Shown here piece by piece: positions 1 through 7,393 of a stretch of DNA of 28,223 nt. The notes below the pieces were generated by a model. The model was given only the letters and a program-made list of their open reading frames with translations. It made no database searches and had not been told where the DNA came from. How positions within the stretch are numbered: position 1 is the stretch's first letter; every line of letters starts with the position of its first letter. A program made the position numbers and the translations under genes. Source of the stretch: Chitinophaga pinensis. Lineage in GTDB: Bacteria > Bacteroidota > Bacteroidia > NS11-12g > UBA9320. Location of the stretch: contig CAMDCQ010000006.1 of NCBI GenBank assembly GCA_945890595.1, positions 1-28,223 on the forward strand. The letters run 5' to 3'.

Positions 1-220
1 TGATGAAGAACTGGTGCCATTCGCCAATGGAGATTGCACACGTATGCACATGGGTGGCATAATGCATGCAGATGCTGTAGTGCGTTGCCACGACATAAAT
101 GAAGAGTTAGAAAACAGGTTGTCTTCTTTTGAAAAACCGATACTCAATCACTCTAATGAAGGAATAGCAGATAATTATCTGAACTTTTACAATTCCTTAT
201 TAGCAGGAACAGAACAATAA
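1..220 (+). CDS. Glycogen/starch synthase, C-terminal fragment (partial, cut by left edge)
   Basis: Only the last 72 or so codons are visible. The frame is open from base 2 to a TAA at 218-220 and has no internal stop. The pattern 'hADAVVRCHDINEELENRL' followed by 'KPIL' and 'NYLNFYNSLL' resembles the C-terminus I know from Bacteroidota glycogen/starch synthases, where an 'xxDAVIxGSxEIxxEL' stretch is followed by 'KPxL' and 'xYxxFYNxxL'. These enzymes transfer glucose from a nucleotide sugar to alpha-glucan in the cytoplasm. A DUF4270 lipoprotein gene follows after 7 bp; I recall the same neighbour in other flavobacteria, which supports the call. A GTG at base 14 is internal and is not the start. 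The identity rests on a short fragment, so it is moderately sure. Confidence 0.62.
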   Translation, partial: DEELVPFANGDCTRMHMGGIMHADAVVRCHDINEELENRLSSFEKPILNHSNEGIADNYLNFYNSLLAGTEQ

Positions 221-227
221 AAAAATC

Positions 228-1538
228 GTGATTAACACAAAATTAAATATCAAGAGTAAGGGGTTATTGCCCCTTTTCTTTTTGCTCGTTTTTTGGGGTT
301 GTAAAAAAGAAACTACTGATATTGGAGTAGACATTCTTGGAGACGGTAATCTTAATAGCATTGAAGTGCTTCTTACAGACATATCTGCTCGATCCGTACG
401 TGACGACTCTTCTAGAACAGACAACCTAAGTTCAAATACGATAGGGGTAATAAATGACCCGATTTTTGGTTTGAGTAAATCGTGTCTTATTGTGCAACCA
501 AGACTCACGCAATATGGTACGGACGGGACTTCTAAAAGTATAGATTCTGTAAAACTTATCTTAAAATACGATTACGATCAAACCGTAAAAAACGTCAAGA
601 CTATATTGAAGTACGGAAATCTTAGTAGCGTTATAGTTATGGATGTTTACAAACTAAATCAAGACTTAGGAGATACGGTAAAGTATTACAGCACGTTTAA
701 ACCCGAACTAGGGAATCTTGTGGGAACTTTTACTGGATCATTTAATTTTTCAGACTCTACCAGTTTATCAATTATGTTAAACAATAGTTTTGGTCAAGAG
801 ATGCTGGACTGGAATAGTGATGTGTATAAAGACGAAACTCAATTTCTCAAGGCATTAAAAGGTTTGGTAATCGTACCTAGAAATAATCCATTGTCAGGAG
901 AAGGAGCAATAGTTTGCGTAGAGGCCGGTTTAAATAGTTCTAAACTTCAACTTTTTTACAATGACTCATTAACCAAAACCATTCCTATGGGTTCTAGCTC
1001 AAGACGCATCAACTATTACGAAAGGCAACCCTCTGTAAATCTTACCAACCAGTTTAATAGCACAAACAACTATGGAACAACCTACGCGCAATCGTTTGGA
1101 GGAGCAAAAATTAAAGTTGATTTAGTGGGCTTGGATTCTATACTTAAAATGGGTGAAAAAGTGGTAATTAATGAAGCGAAAATTACATTTTTGTTAGACG
1201 AGATTTCCATTACAGATGAGTTTAAAGCGCCACCAAGAATGTTTTTAGTTGTCCCAGACACTTCAAACTTAAAATATTCTATGCCGATAATTGACTTAAT
1301 AACCACAAGTAACTATGGGGGTGACTATAATCCCGTTATTAAAGGATACGAATTCCATTTTAACCGCTACTTGCAGCAATTAGTTAAAGAATATGCCAAA
1401 ACAGGCAAGAATAATTTTAACGGATTTTACCTAAGTATTCCTGTTGATTTTCCGGTAACGCCATATAGAGGGGTTTTTAAAACGGATAAAGATGCGGGGG
1501 ATATTAAAGTTTCGATAACTTATACCAAACTAGATTAA
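228..1538 (+). CDS. DUF4270 family lipoprotein
   Basis: A 436-residue envelope protein. The N-terminus is a short basic stretch, a hydrophobic core (about residues 12-24) and Cys25 in 'VFWGCKKET', so it should be a lipoprotein. The residues before the Cys (Phe-Trp-Gly) are a loose fit to the classic lipobox. 'TTDIGVDILGD' right after the Cys is typical of DUF4270. The rest is beta-rich, with many Ser/Thr/Asn, and ends 'DIKVSITYTKLD'. The family's biochemical function is unknown. The start used is GTG at 228, 7 bp after the upstream stop; no ATG precedes the signal sequence, so a TTG near 267 is the alternative. It is probably co-transcribed with the glycogen synthase gene. Confidence 0.82.
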   Translation: MINTKLNIKSKGLLPLFFLLVFWGCKKETTDIGVDILGDGNLNSIEVLLTDISARSVRDDSSRTDNLSSNTIGVINDPIFGLSKSCLIVQPRLTQYGTDGTSKSIDSVKLILKYDYDQTVKNVKTILKYGNLSSVIVMDVYKLNQDLGDTVKYYSTFKPELGNLVGTFTGSFNFSDSTSLSIMLNNSFGQEMLDWNSDVYKDETQFLKALKGLVIVPRNNPLSGEGAIVCVEAGLNSSKLQLFYNDSLTKTIPMGSSSRRINYYERQPSVNLTNQFNSTNNYGTTYAQSFGGAKIKVDLVGLDSILKMGEKVVINEAKITFLLDEISITDEFKAPPRMFLVVPDTSNLKYSMPIIDLITTSNYGGDYNPVIKGYEFHFNRYLQQLVKEYAKTGKNNFNGFYLSIPVDFPVTPYRGVFKTDKDAGDIKVSITYTKLD

Positions 1539-1549
1539 TATCTATCTGT

Positions 1550-1557
1550 TTAATTTG
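1550..1557 (+). promoter_or_regulatory. Possible weak -7 box for aroF
   Basis: TTAATTTG ends 5 nt before the aroF ATG. It differs by one base from the Bacteroidota -7 consensus TAnnTTTG and sits almost at the distance seen at four other genes of this window. No clear -33 TTTG was found. It is listed only because aroF is separated from DUF4270 by 24 bp. Confidence 0.25.
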
Positions 1558-1562
1558 CAGTA

Positions 1563-2411
1563 ATGTCAGATTTAAAGCTTGTCTCAAAACAATACGAAGG
1601 CCATAAAAGTCAAATTAGCATTGGTCAAGAGACCATTGGTGGCACAGAATTATGTCTTATTGCGGGACCATGTGCAGTGGAGTCAGAAGAACAACTTTTT
1701 GCGATAGCAAAAGGGGTTTCTGACCTTGGGATTAAATATATGAGAGGTGGTGCATATAAACCTCGTACATCTCCCTATGCTTTTCAAGGTTTAGGTAAAC
1801 AAGGATTACAACTTTTAAAAAAAGCATCTGACCTGTATAATGTGAAGATCGTAACAGAAGTCATGGACACCTCTCTTATAGAGGAAGTGTATGATTATGC
1901 TGATATCTTACAAGTAGGTTCTAGAAACGCAAAAAACTATACTTTTTTAAAGGAACTTGGAAAAATAGACAAACCCATTCTACTTAAAAGAGGAATGTCT
2001 AGTACTATAAATGAGTGGCTTCTAGCTGCGGAGTATATAATGCTAGGCGGTAATGAAAATGTGATATTATGCGAACGTGGCATCAGAACATTTGATACTT
2101 CTGTACGAAACACTTTGGATCTTGCGGCTATACCGCTCGTAAAAGAATTGAGTCACTTACCTATAATTGCCGACCCTAGTCAAGGAACAGGAAAACGAAG
2201 TTTGGTAATGCCAATGTCCCTAGCGGCCATTGCAGCAGGCGCTGATGGGGTGATGCTAGAAGTGCATAACGATCCAGAAGAGGCTTTATCTGACGGATTC
2301 CAATCGTTATACTTAGATAGTCTCACGGAATTAATAACAGGCTTAAAACGTCAAGCCGTTGCATCAGGAAGAACGTTTAATCTTAAAGCTTTAGTTAAAG
2401 AGACAGTATGA
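1563..2411 (+). CDS. aroF: 3-deoxy-7-phosphoheptulonate (DAHP) synthase, type I-beta
   Basis: It joins phosphoenolpyruvate and erythrose-4-phosphate in the first step of the shikimate pathway, in the cytoplasm. Visible motifs are 'IAGPCAVES' (residues 33-41, with the metal-binding Cys37), 'RGGAYKPRTSPYAFQG' (61-76), 'LLKRGMSST' and 'PIIADPSQGTG'. The last carries the Asp-Pro-Ser before a Gln, where related KDO8P synthases also have their signature, but the RGGAYKPRTSPY block is the DAHP form. At 282 residues it is the bare TIM-barrel core plus a short N-terminal strand. No ACT-like or chorismate mutase domain is present, so feedback control is not evident from this protein. Its stop overlaps the asd start (ATGA), suggesting coupled translation. 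Confidence 0.92.
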   Translation: MSDLKLVSKQYEGHKSQISIGQETIGGTELCLIAGPCAVESEEQLFAIAKGVSDLGIKYMRGGAYKPRTSPYAFQGLGKQGLQLLKKASDLYNVKIVTEVMDTSLIEEVYDYADILQVGSRNAKNYTFLKELGKIDKPILLKRGMSSTINEWLLAAEYIMLGGNENVILCERGIRTFDTSVRNTLDLAAIPLVKELSHLPIIADPSQGTGKRSLVMPMSLAAIAAGADGVMLEVHNDPEEALSDGFQSLYLDSLTELITGLKRQAVASGRTFNLKALVKETV

Positions 2412-3388
2412 ATTTAGCTATAGCTGGAGCAACGGGTATGGTGGGTCGTACCATGCTACAAGTTCTAGAAGAACGTGGTATTGAAGTAGAAAATTTATAT
2501 CCTATAGCAAGCAAGTCTAGCTTGGGAGGATTCATAGAATATAGAGGCAAGTCATACCCTATATGTTTACTGGAGGACGCATTAGAAAAAGACATAGATT
2601 TTGCTTTATTCTCTGCGGGCGGCGGTGTTTCAACCGAATGGGCTCCCAAGTTTGCAGCTAAAGGAATAACCGTAATTGACAATTCTTCGGCATGGCGAAT
2701 GGATGAGAATTGCCCTTTGGTTGTTCCTCAAATCAATCAAGATGCCATTCTAGAAAATCATAAAATAATTGCCAACCCAAATTGTTCTACCATTCAAATG
2801 GTAATGGCTTTAAATCCATTACATCAAAAATATGGAATAAAGCGTTTGGTTATTTCTACCTATCAATCAGTTTCGGGGACAGGTAAAGCTGCGGTTGAAC
2901 AAATGGAGGAAGAACGAATCAATGGGACGTCTCAAAATATGGTGTATGCTTACCCTATAGATAGAAACTGTATACCCCATTGTGATGTATTTTTGGATAA
3001 TGGCTATACCAAAGAGGAAATGAAATTGGTTCATGAAACCAGAAAAATACTAAGAGACCCCAATATAGCCATTACAGCCACGGCAGTTAGAGTTCCGGTT
3101 ACTGGAGGTCATTCAGAGTCTATCAACGTACAGTTTAATTCTCCTTTTGAGATACAAGATGTAAGAGAGTTGTTGAGCAAGGCAGAAGGAGTTCTTTTGG
3201 TAGACGACATTTCTAAAAATAAATACCCTATGCCTCTGCATGCTCATCATAAAGATGAAGTGCTTGTAGGTAGATTGAGAGTAGACGAATCACAACCCAA
3301 CACACTTAATATGTGGGTTGTAGCCGATAATTTGAGAAAAGGTGCAGCAACCAATGCTGTTGAAATACTTATTAAACTATTAAAATAA
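2408..3388 (+). CDS. asd: Aspartate-semialdehyde dehydrogenase
   Basis: A 326-residue NADP-dependent enzyme that reduces aspartyl phosphate to aspartate semialdehyde, the branch point to lysine/diaminopimelate, threonine and methionine. The N-terminal nucleotide site is 'GATGMVG' (residues 7-13). The catalytic Cys126 lies in 'NPNCSTIQ', and the active-site His235 in 'GGHSES'. The length and the order of motifs match the bacterial family. It starts with ATG inside the aroF stop (4-bp overlap), so the two amino-acid biosynthesis genes are very likely one transcript. Three bases separate it from the next reductase gene. Confidence 0.95.
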   Translation: MNLAIAGATGMVGRTMLQVLEERGIEVENLYPIASKSSLGGFIEYRGKSYPICLLEDALEKDIDFALFSAGGGVSTEWAPKFAAKGITVIDNSSAWRMDENCPLVVPQINQDAILENHKIIANPNCSTIQMVMALNPLHQKYGIKRLVISTYQSVSGTGKAAVEQMEEERINGTSQNMVYAYPIDRNCIPHCDVFLDNGYTKEEMKLVHETRKILRDPNIAITATAVRVPVTGGHSESINVQFNSPFEIQDVRELLSKAEGVLLVDDISKNKYPMPLHAHHKDEVLVGRLRVDESQPNTLNMWVVADNLRKGAATNAVEILIKLLK

Positions 3389-3391
3389 AAA

Positions 3392-4474
3392 ATGCCCGCA
3401 GGATTTTATTCAATACCCGTTTCTAAGATAAACAGAGAGACAAAAGATGCAGTAAGTATAACTTTTGATGTGTCTTCACTTATGGGGCCACAGTTTAGTT
3501 ATAAAGCAGGCCAGTATCTTACCTTTAGCATAATGATTGACGGCGAAGAAGTTCGTAGATCATATAGCATGTGTTCAAGCCCAGTAACCGGTGAAAAAAT
3601 AACGATTGCTGTTAAGCAAGTGGATGGTGGAAAGATGAGCACCTATCTTAATACAAGGTTAAAAGAAGGTGATGTTCTCGACATAATGCCACCAATGGGG
3701 ACGTTTATTCTAAGCCCCAATGCTTCTGCAACCAATCATTATTTTATGTTTGGCGGTGGCAGCGGTATTACACCTCTACTAAGTATTATAAAAACAGCGT
3801 TAAAAGAAGAACCTAACAGTTATTGCTATTTGGTATACGCGAATCGTAATGAGGAGAGTGTTATTTTTAAGGAGCAACTTGAAGACCTAGTAGCTGCGTA
3901 TTCTAATTTCAAGATAGTGTACAGTCACGATAACCCAACTGGCCCCTGGATGGGTCTTAGGGGCTTTTTAACAGCAGAAAAGGTGTCCGATATAGTTAGA
4001 CAAGAGTTAGGCTTAAATTATCCTACAGCGCACTACTATACCTGTGGACCAGGTGTTATGATGGACGTTGTAGTTCAAGGGCTAAAAGGAATTGGGGTAC
4101 AAGAGAACAATATAAACACTGAATATTTCACGGCAAAAGCCAAAGAAGAAAAACTGCCATCCGAAAATAATGCCGACGCAAATTACAGTGATGAGGTTAT
4201 TGAGCGAACCATAGTAGTGGAAGTATTTGGCCAACAAAAGGAGATAACAGTAAAGCCTACTGATACTATACTTATTGCTGCTCAGAATGCTGGCATGGAT
4301 CCGCCTTACAGCTGTACGGTTGGTGTATGTACCACTTGTAGAGCGAGACTAAGAAGCGGCAAAGCGTCTATGGACGAGCGCGAGGGATTAAGTGATGCAG
4401 AAATAGATGAAGGATATATCCTTACCTGTCAGGCTCATCCTTTAAGTGATGATGTAGACTTGGTTTTTGAGTAA
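3392..4474 (+). CDS. PaaE-like ferredoxin reductase: FAD/NAD(P) domains fused to [2Fe-2S] ferredoxin
   Basis: A 360-residue soluble electron-transfer protein of the ferredoxin-NADP reductase superfamily. The FAD-binding 'RRSYSMCSSP' is at residues 55-64, and the nucleotide-binding 'GGGSGITP' at 121-128. The C-terminus is a plant-type ferredoxin with Cys308, Cys313, Cys316 and Cys346 as cluster ligands (Cx4Cx2Cx29C). This layout is that of PaaE, the reductase of phenylacetyl-CoA oxygenase, but no paaABCD genes are nearby. Many Bacteroidota carry such a reductase outside a paa cluster, so the physiological partner is unknown. It begins 3 bp after asd and ends the left-hand operon at a hairpin. 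Confidence 0.87.
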   Translation: MPAGFYSIPVSKINRETKDAVSITFDVSSLMGPQFSYKAGQYLTFSIMIDGEEVRRSYSMCSSPVTGEKITIAVKQVDGGKMSTYLNTRLKEGDVLDIMPPMGTFILSPNASATNHYFMFGGGSGITPLLSIIKTALKEEPNSYCYLVYANRNEESVIFKEQLEDLVAAYSNFKIVYSHDNPTGPWMGLRGFLTAEKVSDIVRQELGLNYPTAHYYTCGPGVMMDVVVQGLKGIGVQENNINTEYFTAKAKEEKLPSENNADANYSDEVIERTIVVEVFGQQKEITVKPTDTILIAAQNAGMDPPYSCTVGVCTTCRARLRSGKASMDEREGLSDAEIDEGYILTCQAHPLSDDVDLVFE

Positions 4475-4485
4475 AATATAGCTAG

Positions 4486-4511
4486 AAAATCGTAATTACA
4501 TTGCGATTTTT
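4486..4511. terminator. Bidirectional hairpin terminator between convergent genes
   Basis: AAAATCGTAA (4486-4495) pairs with TTGCGATTTT (4501-4510), with one G-T wobble and the 5-nt loop TTACA, followed by another T. The A-rich and T-rich flanks let it work on both strands. It lies 11 bp after the reductase stop and covers the last codons of the minus-strand gene ending at 4496. Confidence 0.6.
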
Positions 4512-4948
4512 ACTTGCCATCCGTCTTCGAATTTAGTAATACTAAGTCCATCGTCATAGTAGATGCCCAAATCGTGCTTCGGAATCTTATAATCTGGGAA
4601 TCCAGTATTCTTCATGAATTCACGTAAATCTTGTTCGGAATTAAATTTTTCTTCATGTCTAGTAACTAGCGTTGTAGCTTCTGCTACACTATTCGTTTTA
4701 TAGTTAATCAACATGTTTTTAATTTTTTCCAAGTATTCTTCATCAATATCTATGGGGACGGCAATGGTTATTACTTTCTTTTGATTTTTGGTCATCCAAA
4801 AATTGGAACGACAAGAACTGCTACAAAATTGAGCTGTTTTTCGATTTGCTAAAAAAAGACTTTTGCAGCATTTGCATTTAAGTTCAGATGTTTTGTGTTT
4901 GTGTTGAAACCCTTTTGTAGTTCGGAATAAAGCTATCTCTTGTTGCAT
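4496..4948 (-). CDS. Unknown protein with N-terminal treble-clef-like zinc ribbon
   Basis: I do not recognise this 150-residue protein. Residues 25-46 contain 'CKCC' (Cys25, Cys28 as CxxC) and 'FCSSSC' (Cys42, Cys46), the spacing of a small treble-clef zinc site as found in nucleic-acid-binding or HNH-like proteins. 'CRSNFW' after it resembles the 'CRxxY' helix of those fingers. The central part (55-105) is probably helical and charged. The C-terminus has short strands ('LGIYYDDGLSITKF', 'GWQVKIAM'). There is no signal peptide or membrane segment. It has its own promoter box 4 nt upstream and is separated from the pyrF cluster by 82 bp. A DNA- or RNA-binding role is inference only. Confidence 0.65.
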   Translation of the reverse strand: MQQEIALFRTTKGFQHKHKTSELKCKCCKSLFLANRKTAQFCSSSCRSNFWMTKNQKKVITIAVPIDIDEEYLEKIKNMLINYKTNSVAEATTLVTRHEEKFNSEQDLREFMKNTGFPDYKIPKHDLGIYYDDGLSITKFEDGWQVKIAM

Positions 4949-4952
4949 TACT

Positions 4953-4960
4953 CAAATGTA
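4953..4960 (-). promoter_or_regulatory. TAnnTTTG promoter box, 4 nt before the start of the zinc-ribbon gene
   Basis: On the minus strand TACATTTG is followed by AGTA and then the ATG at 4948. It is an exact match to the Bacteroidota -7 element. I see no good -33 TTTG at the usual spacing. The distance predicts transcription starting at or within a few bases of the start codon. Confidence 0.6.
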
Positions 4961-5030
4961 GGTTGCCAAGCGTAAACGTTTATTAACGCTAAATTGTATG
5001 GGTGCTTATGATTGTGTACACTTTTAAGAA

Positions 5031-5249
5031 TTATAGGTCCCAAACAGAATGTCTTCTGGCCATAATATAATGTCTGAATTTTAGCCAAAAGGCAATAGTT
5101 AAATATATAATTACAGGACTCCCAAACGTCAGAAAAGACACATAAATAAAGTACAAACGAATCGTGCCGGTACTTACATTTAGTTTCGAACCAAGGTAAG
5201 TGCATACGCCGAAAGCATAGTTTTCAATATTTTGTCTGATTTGTTGCAT
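5031..5249 (-). CDS. Small PspC-domain membrane protein
   Basis: A 72-residue protein made of one PspC domain. 'GVCTYLGSKLNVS' (residues 14-26) is the conserved first helix, and a hydrophobic stretch around residues 31-55 is the membrane segment. The full phage-shock PspC has extra C-terminal parts that are absent here, but stand-alone PspC domains are common in Bacteroidota. The ATG lies 26 nt inside the end of the DUF2851 gene in another frame, so its translation probably depends on that of DUF2851. No pspA, pspB or pspF is seen. Its role is probably membrane-stress related, by family only. Confidence 0.8.
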   Translation of the reverse strand: MQQIRQNIENYAFGVCTYLGSKLNVSTGTIRLYFIYVSFLTFGSPVIIYLTIAFWLKFRHYIMARRHSVWDL

Positions 5250-6528
5250 CCTGTTTTAAAAGTAGTTTTTTGCCTAAATTACAATGTAAGCATTTTTGGT
5301 ACTGACAGTAATTTTTATACAAATGTAACAATGCTTGACTACTTGATGCATTATTTCCCGTCACGATAATTGCTTTCCAGCTATTAATTATGGCGTTTTT
5401 TTCAATAGGAATGGAATCTAAGTATTCTAGAGCGACTGTTGTTTCATTATCATTTTTCATTTTTTGATAGAAAAAAACGAATGGAACGATTGCATTGATA
5501 AAGAGATGATTAATAAATCCACTTGAGATTTTCTTACTGGATGGCTTAGATATAGCATTAAAGGTGTAATGTTTTTGCCAGTAATCAGATAAAGAAAAAT
5601 CTAAAAGTATTTTTACCGTATTAACCTCCGGGAGATCAAGTACCAGTTGTATAAAATTAGGAACATGATGAAAAAATGCAGCCAGTTGCGCGATTTTCAC
5701 ATGAGGTAAATTCATTGGCCTCATTCTTCCCATTTTTAAGTTGGAGCTGATTTCCGTTAAATTGTATTTTGATTTAAGAAACAAAAACTCGTTTTGCAAT
5801 CCTGTGTAATAGTTATCGTCCTGTGTTACTGACAAAAGACCAGATACCCCAAAGAAAAGTGCTTCTAATTGAAATAAAGACTGTTGATGTTTTTGAACTA
5901 ACCCAAAAGGAAGTTTTTGCGCCAACTCTTCAAAACTTTCTGTATTTATAGGCAAACCAAATGATCTTACAATAGCGGTGTAAAATGATTGATTCCAGTT
6001 GTGATTAGAATTTTCAAGATAACTCGTGAAGAGCTCAAATCGACTTTGTAAACGTTCGATCAGCATCCTGTCTAACCAACTATTAATATCCAAAGAAGAC
6101 AGCCCGGAAAGTTGATTTTCACAAGGTATAAATGGCTTTGAATCCATCAATAGATAATATTTTTCTAAGGATTTTTTGTCAATTCGAGCGCCGATAACGA
6201 GTGTGGGAATAAGCGTACCATCCTGACGATATGCGGGTTTGCTATGCGTATTGCAAACGTGTAAAATAACCGTATTGTAACTGTTGTCTTTCTCGTGATT
6301 ATGTAAATGCCAGTCTCTACTATCTAAGTGTATTTCAATGGAACCGTGATGTGTGGTGTTGCCTATTTTTACTTGAGCATGCTCAAAGTCAGGACCACTA
6401 TTTACGTTTAGAAAACCTTGTTTTATAATGATAACTGGTTGTCCTTCTTCTGTGTGAAGGTCTTTTTGGTTGTACAATTGATGCTCCCATATAAATTGGA
6501 GTAAATCTTCATTGTACCCAAAACTCAT
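5224..6528 (-). CDS. DUF2851 family protein
   Basis: A 434-residue cytoplasmic protein with no signal peptide. The N-terminal part carries the family blocks 'LLQFIWEHQLY', 'GFLNVNSGPDFEHAQVKIG' and 'GSIEIHLDSRDWHLHNHEKD', with conserved Asp, Glu and His residues that look like a metal or nuclease-type site, though the function is not established. The C-terminus ends with a 'CLHCNLG' segment (CxxC). The start overlaps the pyrF stop by 4 bp (ATGA), and the end overlaps pspC by 26 bp. The tight packing argues for one transcript pyrF-DUF2851-pspC. Confidence 0.85.
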   Translation of the reverse strand: MSFGYNEDLLQFIWEHQLYNQKDLHTEEGQPVIIIKQGFLNVNSGPDFEHAQVKIGNTTHHGSIEIHLDSRDWHLHNHEKDNSYNTVILHVCNTHSKPAYRQDGTLIPTLVIGARIDKKSLEKYYLLMDSKPFIPCENQLSGLSSLDINSWLDRMLIERLQSRFELFTSYLENSNHNWNQSFYTAIVRSFGLPINTESFEELAQKLPFGLVQKHQQSLFQLEALFFGVSGLLSVTQDDNYYTGLQNEFLFLKSKYNLTEISSNLKMGRMRPMNLPHVKIAQLAAFFHHVPNFIQLVLDLPEVNTVKILLDFSLSDYWQKHYTFNAISKPSSKKISSGFINHLFINAIVPFVFFYQKMKNDNETTVALEYLDSIPIEKNAIINSWKAIIVTGNNASSSQALLHLYKNYCQYQKCLHCNLGKKLLLKQDATNQTKY

Positions 6529-7334
6529 AAATGTGCAGTGTATGGTTGAGTTTCTAAGGCTAGTTTTTGAGCTTCTGCTCTTGCTGCTTCCGCAAAATCT
6601 CGACCGCTAGACGCATATATAATTCCCCTTGATGAGTTAATTAGCAAACCACCAAGCGCGTTTTTTCCATTTTTACACACTTCACTTGCACTTCCTCCTT
6701 GGGCGCCAACGCCCGGAATAAGTAGAAAATGATCAGGAACAATCTTACGTATCTCAACTAGCGATTCTGCTTTGGTTGCGCCAATTACAAACATAAGGTT
6801 TTCAGGTGTCCCCCACTTGGATATACGCTCTAATACAGTTTTGTATAGTGGTGGATTGTAGATCGGATTTGTTTGGAAATCTGCACTGCCTTCATTGGAG
6901 GTTAGACCAAGCACAATCGTTATCTTGTTATTAAATTTTAGAAAAGGTTCTACGCTATCATAACCCATATACGGAGCTACGGTGAGTGCGTCAAAATCCA
7001 TAGTTTCAAAAAAGGCCTTGGCATACATACTACTGGTGTTACCAATGTCTCCTCGCTTAGCATCCGCAATACTTAGGATGTTACTAGGAATCATTTCTCT
7101 TGTTTTTTCTATAATTTCCCACCCCTTGCTTCCCAACTGTTCGTAAAAAGCAGTATTTATTTTATACGAAACAGCAAAGTCTTTTGTGGCATTTATGATC
7201 TCCTTATTAAACTGAAGAATACCATTCATATCTTTGGATATTCCCTCTGGCAGTTTGGTTATGTCGGTATCTAAACCCACACACAAATAACTTTTTTTAG
7301 ATTTAATTTCAGAAACTAACTGAGCTACATTCAC
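6525..7334 (-). CDS. pyrF: Orotidine 5'-phosphate decarboxylase (type 2)
   Basis: It decarboxylates OMP to UMP, the last step of de novo pyrimidine synthesis. The type 2 signature 'DAKRGDIGNT' is at residues 91-100, with the catalytic Asp91-Lys93-Asp96 set. 'CVGLDTD' (18-24) is the first-strand substrate Asp, and 'LIPGVGAQGG' is a phosphate-binding loop. The 269-residue length suits this longer type. The start must be GTG at 7334, because an in-frame TGA lies two codons upstream and there is no ATG at the N-terminus. On the minus strand AAGG directly precedes the GTG. It leads the pyrF-DUF2851-pspC cluster and is divergent from the beta-barrel gene. Confidence 0.93.
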   Translation of the reverse strand: MNVAQLVSEIKSKKSYLCVGLDTDITKLPEGISKDMNGILQFNKEIINATKDFAVSYKINTAFYEQLGSKGWEIIEKTREMIPSNILSIADAKRGDIGNTSSMYAKAFFETMDFDALTVAPYMGYDSVEPFLKFNNKITIVLGLTSNEGSADFQTNPIYNPPLYKTVLERISKWGTPENLMFVIGATKAESLVEIRKIVPDHFLLIPGVGAQGGSASEVCKNGKNALGGLLINSSRGIIYASSGRDFAEAARAEAQKLALETQPYTAHL

Positions 7335-7393
7335 CCTTCAAAAAAAAGTAAAATACCGTGTATTTTTATAATTATTTACTTTTACCGCCAATA

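Noticed and set aside
4948..5205. 85-codon minus-strand ORF overlapping pspC in another frame
   Set aside because: It overlaps the recognisable PspC domain and has unnatural composition (many Cys, Tyr, Trp); it also spans the promoter of the zinc-ribbon gene. A shadow frame.
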